In this document: positions 1-12,168 of the stretch, one piece after another | Layout: each line of letters starts with the position of its first letter | How positions within the stretch are numbered: the first letter of the stretch is position 1 | Assembly (NCBI GenBank): GCA_910591455.2 | Contig: OU342822.1 | Span: 15,041,154 to 15,105,153, forward strand | Reading direction: 5' to 3' | Length of the DNA: 64,000 nucleotides | DNA from: Pholis gunnellus | Taxonomy: Eukaryota > Chordata > Actinopteri > Perciformes > Pholidae | Made by a program: the position numbers and the translations under genes | The notes under the pieces: generated by a model | Database searches by the model: none | What the model was told of the DNA's origin: nothing | What the model saw: only the letters and a program-made list of their open reading frames with translations

Positions 1-66
1 CAGCTCCAAACTCAACGTCACCTCTCCTCCTCCAGCACCCATACTCACATGGCCAGATGGGGTGAG

Positions 67-68
<2 letters not shown>

Positions 69-103
<35 letters not shown>
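69..103. repeat. (CA)n microsatellite
   Basis: Uninterrupted CA dinucleotides over about 35 bases. Confidence 0.97.
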
Positions 104-107
<4 letters not shown>

Positions 108-989
108 CTAAACACATGGTTGTTGGCTTTCCCTGAGGCAGGTGTGTGTAAACTAAAATGCTGTAAAATAGCCGCATAGGCAACACTGAAATGCGTGTTT
201 AAATAAGCATTGAATGATAAAATGTAGGGCTTTTAAATACACAACGCCACATCTTTCTACACTCTACATCTAAACGCGCACACACACACAGATACATTTG
301 ATCATATGTCTAACTTTAAACCGCTCGTTTATCTTCCCTCCACGCCTTAAACACAGGTGTTTGGAGAGCTTACAGATGAGTCTGATGCCAGATATCATGT
401 AACTATGTCCAAGTCCTCTCTCTCTCTCACTCTCACACAGAGTTGTTTCCCACAGAAAATTCCCCCCTACTTCACTTATCACAAACACACAGACTCATAC
501 TCAAACATGTCTTTTCCCCCACTCACCAGCTCAGTCAATACGCAGATATTTATTTAGCCCAGAGACAGAGAGTCTCATGAGCAGACAAGGCCCTGAGATT
601 TTTATTGAGCAAGAAGATAAAAAGACGACTTCTGCTCTGTGTCCATTAGGGCTAAAACGGCCAGAAGATCGTCTGATGAAATGGAATAAACTGTTGTGGT
701 TATCTTTCCCTGGCTGCTGCGGTGGAGGCGAGCCAGAGAGAAGGAGAGGGACCACATATGCGAAAACTACACATTACTACACAGACGCACACAAATCTAC
801 CCCTCCTTGGTATTGCCCAGGTCTGTATTTATCCCTAACCATAACAGAGCAGGCAGATAATGGCTGATGGGACTGTCGTAAAAATAACCTGGCACACGTC
901 TGTTTGGATTAACCTCGTCTCCTCACTCTTTCTTTCCCCTTCTCCATCCCTCCATTATGTTTTATTGCTATTTTCTTTTCCTACCATTC

Positions 990-1087
990 ATTTGATATAT
1001 ATCTATCTCTCTATCTCTCTATTTATACCTCTCTATCTCTCTCTTTATACTTCTCTTTATCTCTCTATCTATCTATCTCTCTATCTC

Positions 1088-1138
<51 letters not shown>
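990..1138. repeat. (ATCT)n/(CTCT)n microsatellite
   Basis: A pyrimidine-rich compound repeat begins with imperfect CTAT, CTCT and TATA units. From about 1087 it becomes a pure ATCT tetranucleotide tract. The pure 3' end is the part most likely to vary in length between individuals. Confidence 0.95.
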
Positions 1139-1140
<2 letters not shown>

Positions 1141-1620
1141 ACACACTTTACACCAACATGAATAATTCATGCTTTTCTTGCTCTATTACTATTATGTTGT
1201 ATATTTATTTTGGAAGAATCTTATCAACAGAAAAAGCAACAGGGGCTGCTTTTTTCCCCTCTAAACTAGCCTCTTTGTTTGCGTAAGATATAAAATACTT
1301 GTCCAAATATGTTAAAAACTGTACCCAGGGGGGAAAAAAATAAGATGGAAAACCAAGAAACGGCATGTATCATCACAAGCACTTCCCTTGAAGGGGAGCT
1401 TGTACTGCACCCACACACATTCACACACAAACACTGCATAAAATGTTGAAACAATAAAACAACTCATTCAATTTATATTGAGTAATAATAAGCTCACCTT
1501 TTTCCCAGTGGAGTTCCCCCACAACATGAGTGAATGAATTGATTCTTAGAGGTGCAAGATCCAAGATTGGGAGCATTTTGAATTGCCTCTCAACAGCTCT
1601 CAACATATAGACGACGAGTC

Positions 1621-1642
1621 GGGGGGGGGGGGGGGGGGGGGG
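1621..1642. repeat. Poly-G homopolymer
   Basis: Twenty-two consecutive G residues. The tract could form a G-quadruplex, but its length may also be a sequencing or assembly approximation. Confidence 0.9.
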
Positions 1643-1719
1643 ACAATCTGTAAACACAAAATTGGGATGTTATTCACATATCCAGTAGATAGAAATATTA
1701 GCATTCATTTAAATTCATG

Positions 1720-2600
1720 TCTCTGGCCAACTGGCGAATGTATTCACGCTCTATTCACCACCAACTCCTAATATCTAGCTCTTCAGCTGCTAAATGCTCG
1801 ACTATGTTCACCAGCTAGTCGCTAACAGAAAAGTTGAAGGCCTGAAAACCAGAACAATGAACTGAAAGACACTTATCACTAGAAGTAAGGGGAACTGCAG
1901 GCTAGTGATAATTATCTCGTACGTTTGATGTGTATGCATTTCCCATGCATACATAAGCTCCAAATAACCCACTGGTTACCAGCCCAGCACCAAACAGTAG
2001 TGAAACGAAGTTACTAGCTGGCAGTTAATTCAATATATTTATTGACTTAGCCTTTTTCAGCTTATTTAATTGGGTTTAAGCCCTGCAAATCTACTTTATG
2101 CTGCAGTCTCACCAATGCAATTCAATTTATGTGTTGCCAAAAATCACAATTCACAAATTTGCCTCAAAGGGCTTTACACTATGTACAGCATACAACATCT
2201 TCTGTCCTTAGACCCTCGCATCGGAAAAGGAAAAAGTCCCTAAAACCACTCACTCTCACACACATGCAACTGTTTCTGGCAAAAAGCTCTAATAAACCCG
2301 CTGTTTGCCACCTGCCCAGCAACAAACAGCAGATGGAGAAAGTTACAGTGGCTGGTTGATCATCTAGCAGGCTAAACACCCAGCTATTTTTCTCAGGAGT
2401 TGGTGACCAAAACAAAGCTAATATTAACGTACATTCAACAGTAGTCCCAACTGGACAAACCAAACACTGGCTCTAGATTGGGCCATTTGGGTTTTTGCAT
2501 CGGCCACATAGATGGACGTAGTCTCCGTGACTTCACCCATTTCTTTTCCCGTGTCTGTCGCTTTGGTCGACTTGCTGATAACTAACACTGCACCTTCAAC
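1720..2600. repeat. Inverted pair of dispersed fish repeat remnants
   Basis: The segments at about 1720-1840 and 2290-2470 are diverged copies of one element in opposite orientation. Both carry a block reading approximately TTAGCAGCT, then AGCTA.AT, then AGGAGTTGGTG, forward on the right and reverse-complemented on the left. Around 2110-2260 sits a block including CTCAAAGGGCTTTACACTATG and CTTAGACCCTCGCATCGGA, which I recall as a very common percomorph dispersed repeat. Family assignment is from memory and unverified. Confidence 0.6.
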
Positions 2601-3479
2601 TTAACAAGCTATCACCTATGCACCTATCAGCTTGTCTTGATGTAAATGTGCCCCCTAGTGGCCACGATTTGATTGACCAGCAAAAATAATTTTAGGAGAA
2701 ATCCCAGATCACAATCATTCCCAAATCAAATAAATTATTCTTTAATAGCCAAAACACTTTAATGCTGGATTTGCTGACTTGTTAGGATGAACATTCCCAC
2801 AATTGAAAGCTTTGTGTTATCCAGGATGTCCCTTTTTTATGAGTCATGTTCAACAAAACCGGAAACAATTATGTTGAAAACCAACAACAAGACAGTTGAT
2901 AACTTCAGTAAACTCTCTGAACCCCAGAGGAGGACATCGTAAGCCTGTAAAATGTTGATCCTCGTGTCTGATGAGAATGGGAGGCCAATATTTTATATCC
3001 TTGTGGAGGACTGGGATACAATATATCTGACACAGCTTTATTGGCTTACGCTTTAATGACTTCCTGCGCAGAGTGAGGCTGAAGGAGACAGAGGGAGTCT
3101 AACTTGTTAAGAATCTTTTTTTTTTTTTTTTTAGTACTCTTTCTTTTTTGCGTTTGGACTTTCTTTGAACTATTTATGCTCTTTCCTCATTACCTGTGTC
3201 TTTGCTCCTCATACTAATGGCTGATTCCTCATTCGCTTCACCCTATATACAACTTTCATCGTCATTTGGAGAGACTGTGAAGTAAATGCCTCTTCAACAT
3301 GATAAGTATATAACCTTGTACATGTATTCCTCAGTGTACACCTCTCTCTCTTTCTGGATGCCTAAGATGGGGTTACTAATGAGCACATGTTCTGATGATG
3401 AAGCCTTTTTCCAAGAATCTTTTCTCCCAAACGCCCGTGGCCTTTGGATGACTCCCCAAGGAGACCATTAATTTAGATA

Positions 3480-3481
<2 letters not shown>

Positions 3482-3518
<37 letters not shown>
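3482..3518. repeat. (TG)n microsatellite
   Basis: Uninterrupted TG dinucleotide tract of about 37 bases. Confidence 0.97.
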
Positions 3519-3520
<2 letters not shown>

Positions 3521-6500
3521 ATGTGCTTAGGCATGCGCTTGTGCGTGCATGTTGCTCGCATATGAGTGGGAGATCTTTGTTGCTTTGTTTTATCAAACAC
3601 AAGTATGAGCAAAAGCAGATCAATTAGAGTGTGTGCATGTCGGCAAACATGCAACAACATCGCACACGGTGCAAAAACTAAACTCCCAAAACTCTTAGCT
3701 GCTAAAACACAACAAGCCCTTATCACATATCCGTCCTTCCTATCATCATTCTGCACCTTCATCCTGACTCGTTCCCCAAACGCCACCCCCAAAACATCCT
3801 TCTATGTCAACACCTCTCACCCCCCTATTCCACCAAAACGCAGACCTTTACCAGCACAAAGTTTAGGAGACTCTTTACACACATACACATGGAGACACAG
3901 GCTACTTTTGGCACTCTTCTCCGACGTACAACAACATAGTATATATTAAGACCCACGGTGACAATGATGCATTTCACTCCTGATTGCAAACACACACATA
4001 CACTATCTCAAAAGGCAACCGGGTGTGTAATTGAGGGGAGCCCCCCCCTCCCAAGCTAATGCATGTGTGGTTTTCCTCTGTGATTGTTGGGTGCTGTTCA
4101 GACGGACTCCTCCACTCTCTTACAGCAGTTTGTTTTCGTATTACTCGGTAATGTAGAGAGAGGAAGAATCCACTCCACAGGGCTTACAGCAACTCCTTCT
4201 CTATCCAAACACTGGCTGTGTGTCTGTCTGTCCGAGGTGCTGACAAAATGACCAGTGGGCCCCAGTTGTGTAGCAGAAATGTGTTGTTTGGTCATGGGTC
4301 AGTAAGGAGCCACAGAAAGAGGTTTTGCCATCAGGATTTTCCACGGATTTCCAAAAGCACTGGTTTTATGCAGCTTTTCATAATTGACCAAATCCATCTT
4401 TTAGATGAAAAGATGGCTTCACATGTGTCCACAAATTACAAGAAATTAAGTGTATAGCATGTCTGCCCACCCTAGACAAGGTTTATACCTTTTTTTATGT
4501 GTTTTCTTATTGCAATTGATGGTATACTAAAAACATACAGTTTGCATATAAATATTTTTTAAATTGCCATTTTTCGTGTTGTTTCATTTGAGAAATAAAT
4601 GAGAAACTTTGATTTCATCCCGTCTGAGCTTCCTCGGCATTATTTCCCTTCATGTTTTGCTGAAAAAAGCAGGTGCTTTCTATGCGGAATGGATCGCACC
4701 AGATAATGTTCATGCCAGTGTCATCATTTCCAAAAACTAGTCTAAACATGTCTATGCAGGGAACTCCATAACATTTATGCAGGTGCTGTTAATATTAGCT
4801 CAGTAAATCTGGCACGATGAGCGTTGGAGTGATTGCCTCTCTGTCTGAGCTCGGCCTCGTCTCTGGAGCTGATGGGAGGCTGAGGCGATTTCACTTCTTT
4901 GAAGAAACTCCTTTTTGTTTGGTTGAATGTCATCTTTTGGGGGCCTATATGTTAGACTCCTCAACATTCAGGTGAGCGAGTAGATAGAGAGTGCAGGCTC
5001 TGCTGACTCATTAGGGCATACTTTAGACGATCTGACTTTAACAGTATAAAAAAAGATTTGGGGATATTTTGTGTCTGAGGATAGGTTTAGGTAAGTCATG
5101 TGAGTGTAGGTAAATCCTGGGTAAATCAATGAACTTTCCTAAGACAACGTGTATTATCAGAATTCCACTGGTTTTAGAGAAAGATACAGATTTGTGTTCG
5201 TTTTCCATAAAACAATTCATGGTATTGGAGACGACTGCCTTTAAATATTGTGAATTTACTGTGAGTATTACGATGTGCACACTGACTGAGTGGGTTTACA
5301 TCCCTGTTTTTGAGGTAGTCATTTCCTGAGAATCTAAATCTGAATTAAGTCTGGGATTTTAGGATGCTGCATGTAAAACATGCAACTTTACATGTGTGGG
5401 TGAGCATGTATGCACAAGACGCCGGTGTGTTGGCTGTGCCCCATGATGCCTGGCTGACTGGTCCCAGTGAGAATGGGAGCTGATATAAACATGCTTGGTC
5501 GTTCCCACGTCTCTGTTTACACTGGGAGACCCTAGAGCAGCACTAGCAGAGCACTGGATTCCCTCCACACGGCCCACTCACACACTATCCATCTCTGTCT
5601 CATACAGAAACACTCACTCATAAGTAAACACATGTAGCATGTGGGCATGCAGAAACAGTATACATGCAGCCATGCATATTGAAGGCGCGTATTGTCACCG
5701 TCTTATCTCCTCCCGCTTACCGTTATTGTCTAGAGCCCTTTCACTGTGCTTTCAGTTTTTGTCATTACTAGCCCTGTCGCTGGATAACCACCTGACTTCT
5801 TCATTTCTGCACCCTTTTCAACCCCTGCTGTAGAAACTCAAATCTGTAAAGATTTAGCAATGTGACAGAGAGTTCCCACAAAGCCATCAAACCAGTACTG
5901 AAGTTAGTTTTACAACACTACCAAAAAGCCTCTCAAAAGGTTTAACTTCGCCGTCTAAGTCCTTTTGAAATGGGCCTGTGATGTACGCCCAACATAAACA
6001 GAACACTGGGGTCCTGACAAACACGCCCAGTTTACAGGCAACAGTGAGGTCACCCCTGCAGAACATCTCTGCTGACATGGACGAGTCAAGTTTTTGAAAA
6101 GAAATGGCATTGTGTTTTTGGAGAGCTGAAGACACAAAACAGCCTTGTTTCTTTGAGAGTTTGGAGAAGATTGCGTGACCTTTTCAGCTTTTCGTCATAA
6201 AAATACCAAACTATCCAGATCATCCAGAGGTTCGGAAGAAAACACACCTTTTGGGGCCTGGAGATGAATGGAAATGTGGCCTCGATTCACCCATAGGCTG
6301 ATAATATGGTTCCTTCTCAAAGCAAATATTTGACTTCATTCGTTATTTCTGTGTCATCTGTCATAAGTATTACAACTTTCAAGATAGCCAATAGCCCATC
6401 AACCACAATTCAGATCAAAACTGTTGTCACACTTGCATACACATGCGCATACATGCAAACACAAATATTTTTCCCAGATGCATGGAAACATTATTTAGCT

Positions 6501-8261
6501 CTCACTTTCCCCTCAGTCACTCTCTCTTTGACACACGCACACACAGAGTAGTTACAGTGATAGACCGTCTATTTATTCTTAGACATATCTGCATCTATTA
6601 AGCCATAAGTGCTCACATCTGTGTGTTTACATGCCGCATCTTATGACCTAATGAGAGTAAGAGCATTGTTCCCCTGGGAATAAGCTGCCCCAGTGATGTG
6701 CAGCCCAACAAACTATAAACATACTCCTGCGCCCTGCGTCAGCCGCCTTACAACACACACAAACACACGCACACCATCATTGCTAGTGGTCTGACTTTCC
6801 TAACCTGATCTAAATCTAAACCTTTATAGTAAACATCTTGGGACATCTGAACAAGGCTCGTGCGCAGAATGGACATCAATTACAAGGCTATATTTCACCA
6901 GGAGAAGCCCAGGAGGATTCAACGGGAGGGAAGAGAGACAATTTGGTAACCAGGGAGGAAGAACAATAATAACAAGGCTGAATCATAAAGAAGTTATTTT
7001 TCTGTTTTGTTTGGGCGCAGGCCAGGAGAGAGAAGTGTTTGCAGTGGTCTTAGCAGAAGAGCTGGGTTACAGGAGACAATGTGCATAAGCAAACAATAAG
7101 TCATGGATATTAACACTTGAAAACAAACACATACGAATGTGCACACATTGAATACACACTAAGACGCACACATTTAAATCTGTGTTTAGTTTAAGCAACT
7201 TTATTTCAGAAGGAATATGCGTTGTTCTTATCAGATTGACCTTCATGCAGTGTTGTACATAAAGTAGAGCCAATCAAATGAGCTCAAGGAAAAGTATAAT
7301 CAACGCAAAATCTCATGAAGTCATGATCAGTTTGCCTAAAAGTCACGATCACTGCATGATGCGACAGAGAGCAGACACCTCAGGACAGCTTCCATTCACT
7401 AAATTCATTCATGAGCCACGGGAGCGGCTGTGAACTCTCTCATTGATAACACAAACATTCCCAACTGCCTCCAAACGTTACTCCTTCTCCTCTTTTGTAG
7501 TCTGTCCAGAATTCCCTGAGGAGTATTTACTGACCAGATGTGCTCACTTTCCTCAGAGATGTACTAATCCACATAGTTTAAATGTCAATACGCCATAAAC
7601 ACTGGGGGGGAAAAGTTACATATTGTTATCTGGAAATGGTGTTAACATAAGCTTGTTAAGTGTAATATTGGCAGACGTAGATGATCACAAAGGCAATTTT
7701 GTGGCCACAGAATTTGGCCGCAGTCAACAAGCACTTTAGCCCTTTGTTGGACAAATGACTTTTACTGAGTTAAAGTTAATTCACTAGTTAAAGTTAATTC
7801 ACAGTTTACAAAAAACATTCTTAAAAAGCTCCTTCTGCATGCCATGGTGTAGAAAATGTGAGCTTTTCTTACCGCAAAATAATGTTCTTTCCCACCAAGA
7901 CAACCTTCATTGTCCACATGGCGGCGCAAGATACCAACTTTAAACCAACTTTCTGGCGATGTTCTGTGAGGCCAGAACTATTTATCAGTTAATGAAATAT
8001 CTCCTGGAGAAAATATTTGTTACCCTATTTGATATTGTAAGGGATTATATTCACAAATAAAAATGCATTTCCGCTTCCCTTTTTTAAAGGAGGAAAGAAA
8101 TCCAACATTGATCATGTTCTGCAGGAAGGCATGGCTTTAGCCTAAAATGCGTCTGTAAAGGTACCTCCAACGAACTTTAAACTTTCTGTTAAGCAATTAA
8201 AAAAGTGACATGCATCAGCGATATGCATGTCTTGTAAAACTGATTGGCTTTTTAAAGTTAC

Positions 8262-8440
8262 ACTGTTTTATTTTGAAAGTTTTTTACCGGAAGTGAATTC
8301 TCTTGCCGTTCACTGGGTCACCTGATTTTATTTTGAAAGCCAAAACCGGAAAGAGGTTTGCTTGCAGTCCACGGATGAAGGGGTCTGTCGGGAATTTATT
8401 TTTGTTTTACCGTTGGCTGGGCTGTTTATGTCTCGGGGTT
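8262..8440 (+). promoter_or_regulatory. TBPL1: Probable TBPL1 promoter / 5' end
   Basis: Two direct copies of TTTTATTTTGAAAG (8266 and 8326, 60 bp apart) are each followed by an ACCGGAA core (8286 and 8345). ACCGGAAGT is the consensus for ETS/GABP factors, which commonly drive TATA-less housekeeping promoters. No TATA box is evident. The transcription start is inferred from position, about 1.1 kb before the coding exon, and from these motifs. The paired copies could equally be part of a dispersed repeat. Confidence 0.4.
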
Positions 8441-9128
8441 ACAGCACTGAGATAGCTGATGAGGTAGCTTAAAAATTCAAGCAAACATTCAACATACACA
8501 CATTTGCCATTTACACGCAAACCCACCTGGAAACAGTGGAAATACCTCGAATCCAGTGTAACGTTAGACAGCTAGCCTGCTAGCTAGCTTAGCTAACAAC
8601 TTTTCATTCATCAACGTTAATGCTTGTGCACTTTCTTTGTTGCTAGCTAACTGATAGCTGTATTCGCAGGGGCAGTAGTGGGGTGACGTTACTCTTTATT
8701 TTTACTCGGTTGTTTCAGTGAGATCGTCACGTTTCACGTTGGTCCACGTTGTGATGCTGAATTAGTTAGCGGTTGTTAGTTGACAGCCGATTTGTTAGGC
8801 TAGCAAGGGTTGCTAGTTTAGCATCAATTCCCTAAACAAGCTTTATCAGTTGCGTTACTATGTAATGCAACACTGTGATATAAGCGATGCATCAGCTGCA
8901 ATACACCTCACACCATAGACAAAACTACGGCGAGATAAACCTTAAACATTAAAATATTTAACGTCATGTTTTGACTTATAATTTGCTTATAAAAGTACTA
9001 GCTAGCTACAAAGCGCTAGTGAACGTATGGGGCTGTATCATCAGCGGGGAAGCTAACGTTAATAAACTGCACAAATAGCGTAGAAGTACATAAATAAATG
9101 TTTAAATTACTCCTCTGATGTGTTGCAG

Positions 9129-9205
9129 ATGTCTGTGTGATTCGTATTTCGAGTGTTTGGGCACCACATAGCTGGGGAATCGGATGAATTGGTGCTGCAA
9201 CTAAG
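9129..9205 (+). other. TBPL1: Possible non-coding 5' UTR exon of TBPL1
   Basis: A stretch bounded by an acceptor-like TGTTGCAG and a donor-like CTAAG|GTGAC lies just before the coding exon. If transcribed it carries a very short upstream reading frame (ATG TCT GTG TGA) at its first base. It rests on splice-like signals only. Confidence 0.35.
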
Positions 9206-9502
9206 GTGACAAGTTAAGCCCCCTTCCACAACATTTACTCATACCTTTGTTATTTAATTGTCTCATGAAAACAATAAAAAAAAAAACACTATATAGGAAA
9301 GTAATAGATCAAGAAAAGGCTAAGGGACATGGCATTGCATGATAGTTTTTGTAAATGTGTGTGAAACATATTGATCCTGGGCTTTGTCTCTTCCAGCTCA
9401 ACTTGTCTCCCTGTCCGTCTGTGAAAAGATGATGGTGGTGTTAGTGATAAATGTGTGAGGAGAAAGCTCCTGTGGTCCTCTTGCTGCACCGCACACTTCC
9501 TC

Positions 9503-9637
9503 ATGGATTCCAGCAATGACGAGGCACTTGATATCATTATCACCAATGTGGTGGCAACCTTCAGGACCAGGTGCCACCTCAACCTGCGCACCATTGCCTT
9601 AGAGGGAACAAATGTCATCTATAAGCCAGAAGGAGGG
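9503..9637 (+). CDS. TBPL1: TBPL1 coding exon 1 (residues 1-45)
   Basis: The ATG lies about 106 nt after a TCTTCCAG acceptor (exon probably from 9397), so this exon also carries 5' UTR. It ends GAAGGAGGG|GTAAGT, phase 0. Confidence 0.93.
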
Positions 9638-11556
9638 GTAAGTCAAGCCAAAGACTGCTGGAGAGCTCACCTTTAATTTGACTCTGTACAGCTTTGCATG
9701 CGTTTATGAAATGGGTCACTTTTTATTTTTTTTAGAAAGTCCTGATGAAGCTTCGTAAGCCCAAAGTAACGGCCTCAATCTGGTCCTCAGGGAAAATCAT
9801 CTGCACCGGAGCAACAAGGTAAGATACTCTGCACACGAAAAAACTCCCATTAACTGACTCGAAGTGCGGAAATACAATCTATAACTGCACACAAATGGAG
9901 TTTGTGGCCTAGTCACTTTGTAGTAATGTTGCACAACCTCAACTGCCAATAATGTGGTGGCGTTACCATCTGTCTTATCTGTCACAGAGACACTGTTGAC
10001 GTTACACATGAGAGCTAGTGATTATCATTTTTTGGGCAAATCAGCCACCTCAAACAAACACTGGGATGCTTTTGGTTGCCTAAAAGTTGCCAGGCACTAT
10101 TTATGTGTACCTGGCATGCCAAACCATGTACTGGACGTATCTGATCGTTTTTATGACTTTCATGCTCTGTTCTGTTTTTTGGTCAGTGAGGATGACGCAA
10201 AGCGGGGTGCTCGCAGGTTAGCACGCGTTCTGCAGAAACTGGGTTTCAAGGTGAGCAAACCTGTCTGTTAACTGCATCATAACAGATGCAACTTTTTAAA
10301 GGCAGAAAAATGAATATGAATGCAGATATAGAGCTTATTTTAATATCCGTTAAAGGTTCGCATTTCAGATTGTCCAGTTCAGGTTCAAGTCTTGCATTTA
10401 TATTTTATGTTCTTAAGTATATCAGACATAATTTGTGGCGAAAGAAGAGTAATTGAATTGTAGTATTGATTTTGAGAGAAAAAAATGTTTTGAAATGTTT
10501 ATAATTCATTATATTTCAGACTTACGTAAAAATATGATTGTAATAATCTGTAAATATTGACTAAATTAAAAGACCTATAACAAAGTATGTGGTGTGTCAG
10601 TAGATTTTGGGTGATGTTTTTACAATCCCTGTCTTATTCTCTTAGTTTTGGCTTAATTTGCCCGACGGTTAGTATAATAAGCGTCCTTTTGTACCAAGGA
10701 GGCTTCGGCCTGAAAGCAGTTCTTTCATAAACACATAACACTGACTGCCTCACTACATTCCCTTTGAATTCTTATTTGGTTAAAAAGGATGCATGCAACC
10801 AGAGGGGTGTTCCACGAAGCGAGATTAGAGGGGTAGAGAGCCATGTTGAGCCTAAAGCCAGCGCTTCTACTGTCGTGAACGTGGCTCTCTTCTTACAGTA
10901 ACGTATGCTGCTTCTCTGTGCAGGGAGAGAGTGAATGGATCCGATGACTTTTCTTGACGACACAGATAGTCCATAAGACCAAGCTCGAAAGACAAAGAGC
11001 TCTCCTTGAATGTGAAATTCTAAATACATTCACATGTGTGTGTGTGTGTTGTCTGTCCAGGTGAGGTTTTCGGCCTTCAAAGTGGTGAATGTCCTGGCAG
11101 TGTGCTCCATGCCGTTTGCAATCCACCTCATAGACTTTACAAAGAAAAACCGACCCATTGCCAGGTAATACAGTACTACACATCACCACCACAGTCATTC
11201 GAATCCTCTCCATCCACATCTATTCATAAATGATTTATGATGCAGATTGTTCCTCCTGTGGCTGACTGGCTTTCTTAAGTTTGATCATTTTGGTTCATTA
11301 GTTTTGAGTTATAAATGTTGATCTCGGAAGGTAAAAACAGGCCACTGTCATAATTACCTTTTTGTATTTTCTATTTACTTCCTGGCTCAGTTTAGCCTGA
11401 GACACTCCAATACATGTATTATGATTATGAAGTTAGTGGCATTTGCAAGTACAGGATGACCTCTAGTGGTCAGCACTTTTGGTACCATAATAAGCAGACA
11501 GAAGAATGTGTTGTGTGTTGCTGTAGTCACCCTCTGATTCACTTGTTTACGTGACT

Positions 11557-11602
<46 letters not shown>

Positions 11603-12168
11603 ATATGAAAACTCTCAAAGCTGTGTATGTACTTGCTTTTTATGTGCTGAAAGCCTGAAGTGTACAATACTTAACCGTGTTTTTTTTTTGTCAGTTATGA
11701 ACCAGAGCTCCATCCTGCTGCCACGTACAGGATCAAACACATAAAGGCTACTGTACAGGTGTTCTCTACTGGCAGCATCACAGTTACAGGTACCTCTCAC
11801 ACCGACATGCAGACTAAACTCTCTCACCCTCATTCGCGCACAGTTCAAGGGCACTCCAGCTTATGGGATTGAGGTTGTGTTGTCGCAATTCACTTTTGTA
11901 GTCCGTTACAACCAGAAAAGCGGCTTGTAAATAATCCAATTCCTCAAGGCATTTCACTCAGGGTGAAATAGTTTATGCCCTCTGCTATTCTGCATTTGTC
12001 TGTATATGGGGTTTATTGGTTTTTTTTTGCTGTTAATTGTACTCAAAGCTTATTCTTATGCTTTCATCCCTACCGCATGGTTCAGGACCAAATGTGCAGA
12101 ATGTGGCCACAGCTGTTGAGGAGATTTACCCACTGCTGTTCGAGTGTCAGAGACCCCGCTGCAAGTAA
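9503..12168 (+). CDS. TBPL1: TATA-box-binding protein-like 1 (TLF/TRF2), six coding exons
   Basis: TBPL1 is a nuclear TBP relative. It binds TFIIA and TFIIB but not canonical TATA boxes, and directs transcription from a subset of TATA-less promoters, including germ-cell genes. Joined exons 9503-9637, 9736-9818, 10187-10250, 11061-11164, 11695-11789 and 12086-12168 give 564 nt and 187 residues, against 186 in human, all with GT-AG introns in phase. The N-terminus contains RTRCHLNLR and IALEG. The first half of the TBP-like saddle runs to about residue 94 (WSSGKIICTGA, GARRLAR.LQKLGF). The second half carries FKVVNVLAV, NRP, SYEPELHPA and FSTGSITVTGPNV. The start is the first ATG, matching the human N-terminus MD...D.ALDI.ITNVV. 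The C-terminal residues (ECQRPRCK) differ from the human end. Its 3' neighbour SLC2A12 is convergent. Confidence 0.97.
9736..9818 (+). CDS. TBPL1: TBPL1 coding exon 2 (residues 46-73)
   Basis: It follows a T-rich acceptor (TTTTTTTTAG) and encodes KVLMKLRKPKVTASIWSSGK. The donor is ACAAG|GTAAGA, and the last two bases start Ser73. Confidence 0.95.
10187..10250 (+). CDS. TBPL1: TBPL1 coding exon 3 (residues 73-94)
   Basis: Acceptor TTGGTCAG. It encodes SEDDAKRGARRLARVLQKLG and ends TTCAAG|GTGAGC, phase 0. It covers the end of the first TBP repeat. Confidence 0.95.
11061..11164 (+). CDS. TBPL1: TBPL1 coding exon 4 (residues 95-129)
   Basis: The acceptor GTCTGTCCAG is preceded by a short (TG)n tract. 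The exon encodes the FKVVNVLAV core and the FTKKNRPIA segment. Donor GCCAG|GTAATA. Confidence 0.95.
11561..11594. repeat. (AT)n microsatellite in TBPL1 intron 4
   Basis: An uninterrupted AT tract lies about 100 bp before the exon 5 acceptor. It is a perfect self-complementary sequence. Confidence 0.95.
11695..11789 (+). CDS. TBPL1: TBPL1 coding exon 5 (residues 129-161)
   Basis: Acceptor TTTTTTTTTGTCAG. It encodes SYEPELHPAATYRIKHIKAT and VQVFSTGSITVT. Donor TTACAG|GTACCT, phase 1. Confidence 0.95.
12086..12168 (+). CDS. TBPL1: TBPL1 terminal coding exon (residues 161-187, stop TAA)
   Basis: Acceptor GGTTCAG. It encodes GPNVQNVATAVEEIYPLLFE plus a CQRPRCK tail where human has SRKEIL. Confidence 0.95.

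Larger units (their letters stand above)
1..8260. other. Gene-free region upstream of TBPL1
   Basis: I see no coding exon here on either strand. Open frames are short, lack splice support and resemble no family I know. The stretch holds CA, GT and ATCT microsatellites, a poly-G run, an inverted pair of repeat remnants near 1.7-2.6 kb and otherwise unique AT-rich DNA. By human gene order TCF21 would be expected further left, but its bHLH exon is not in this window. Confidence 0.7.

Noticed and set aside
1..8260. Possible TCF21 or EYA4 exons expected by synteny
   Set aside because: No bHLH or EYA-domain sequence is present in any frame.
9455..9502. Extension of TBPL1 upstream of its first ATG
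   Set aside because: The in-frame upstream codon is GTG and part of the segment is 5' UTR. Human TBPL1 begins at the aligned ATG.
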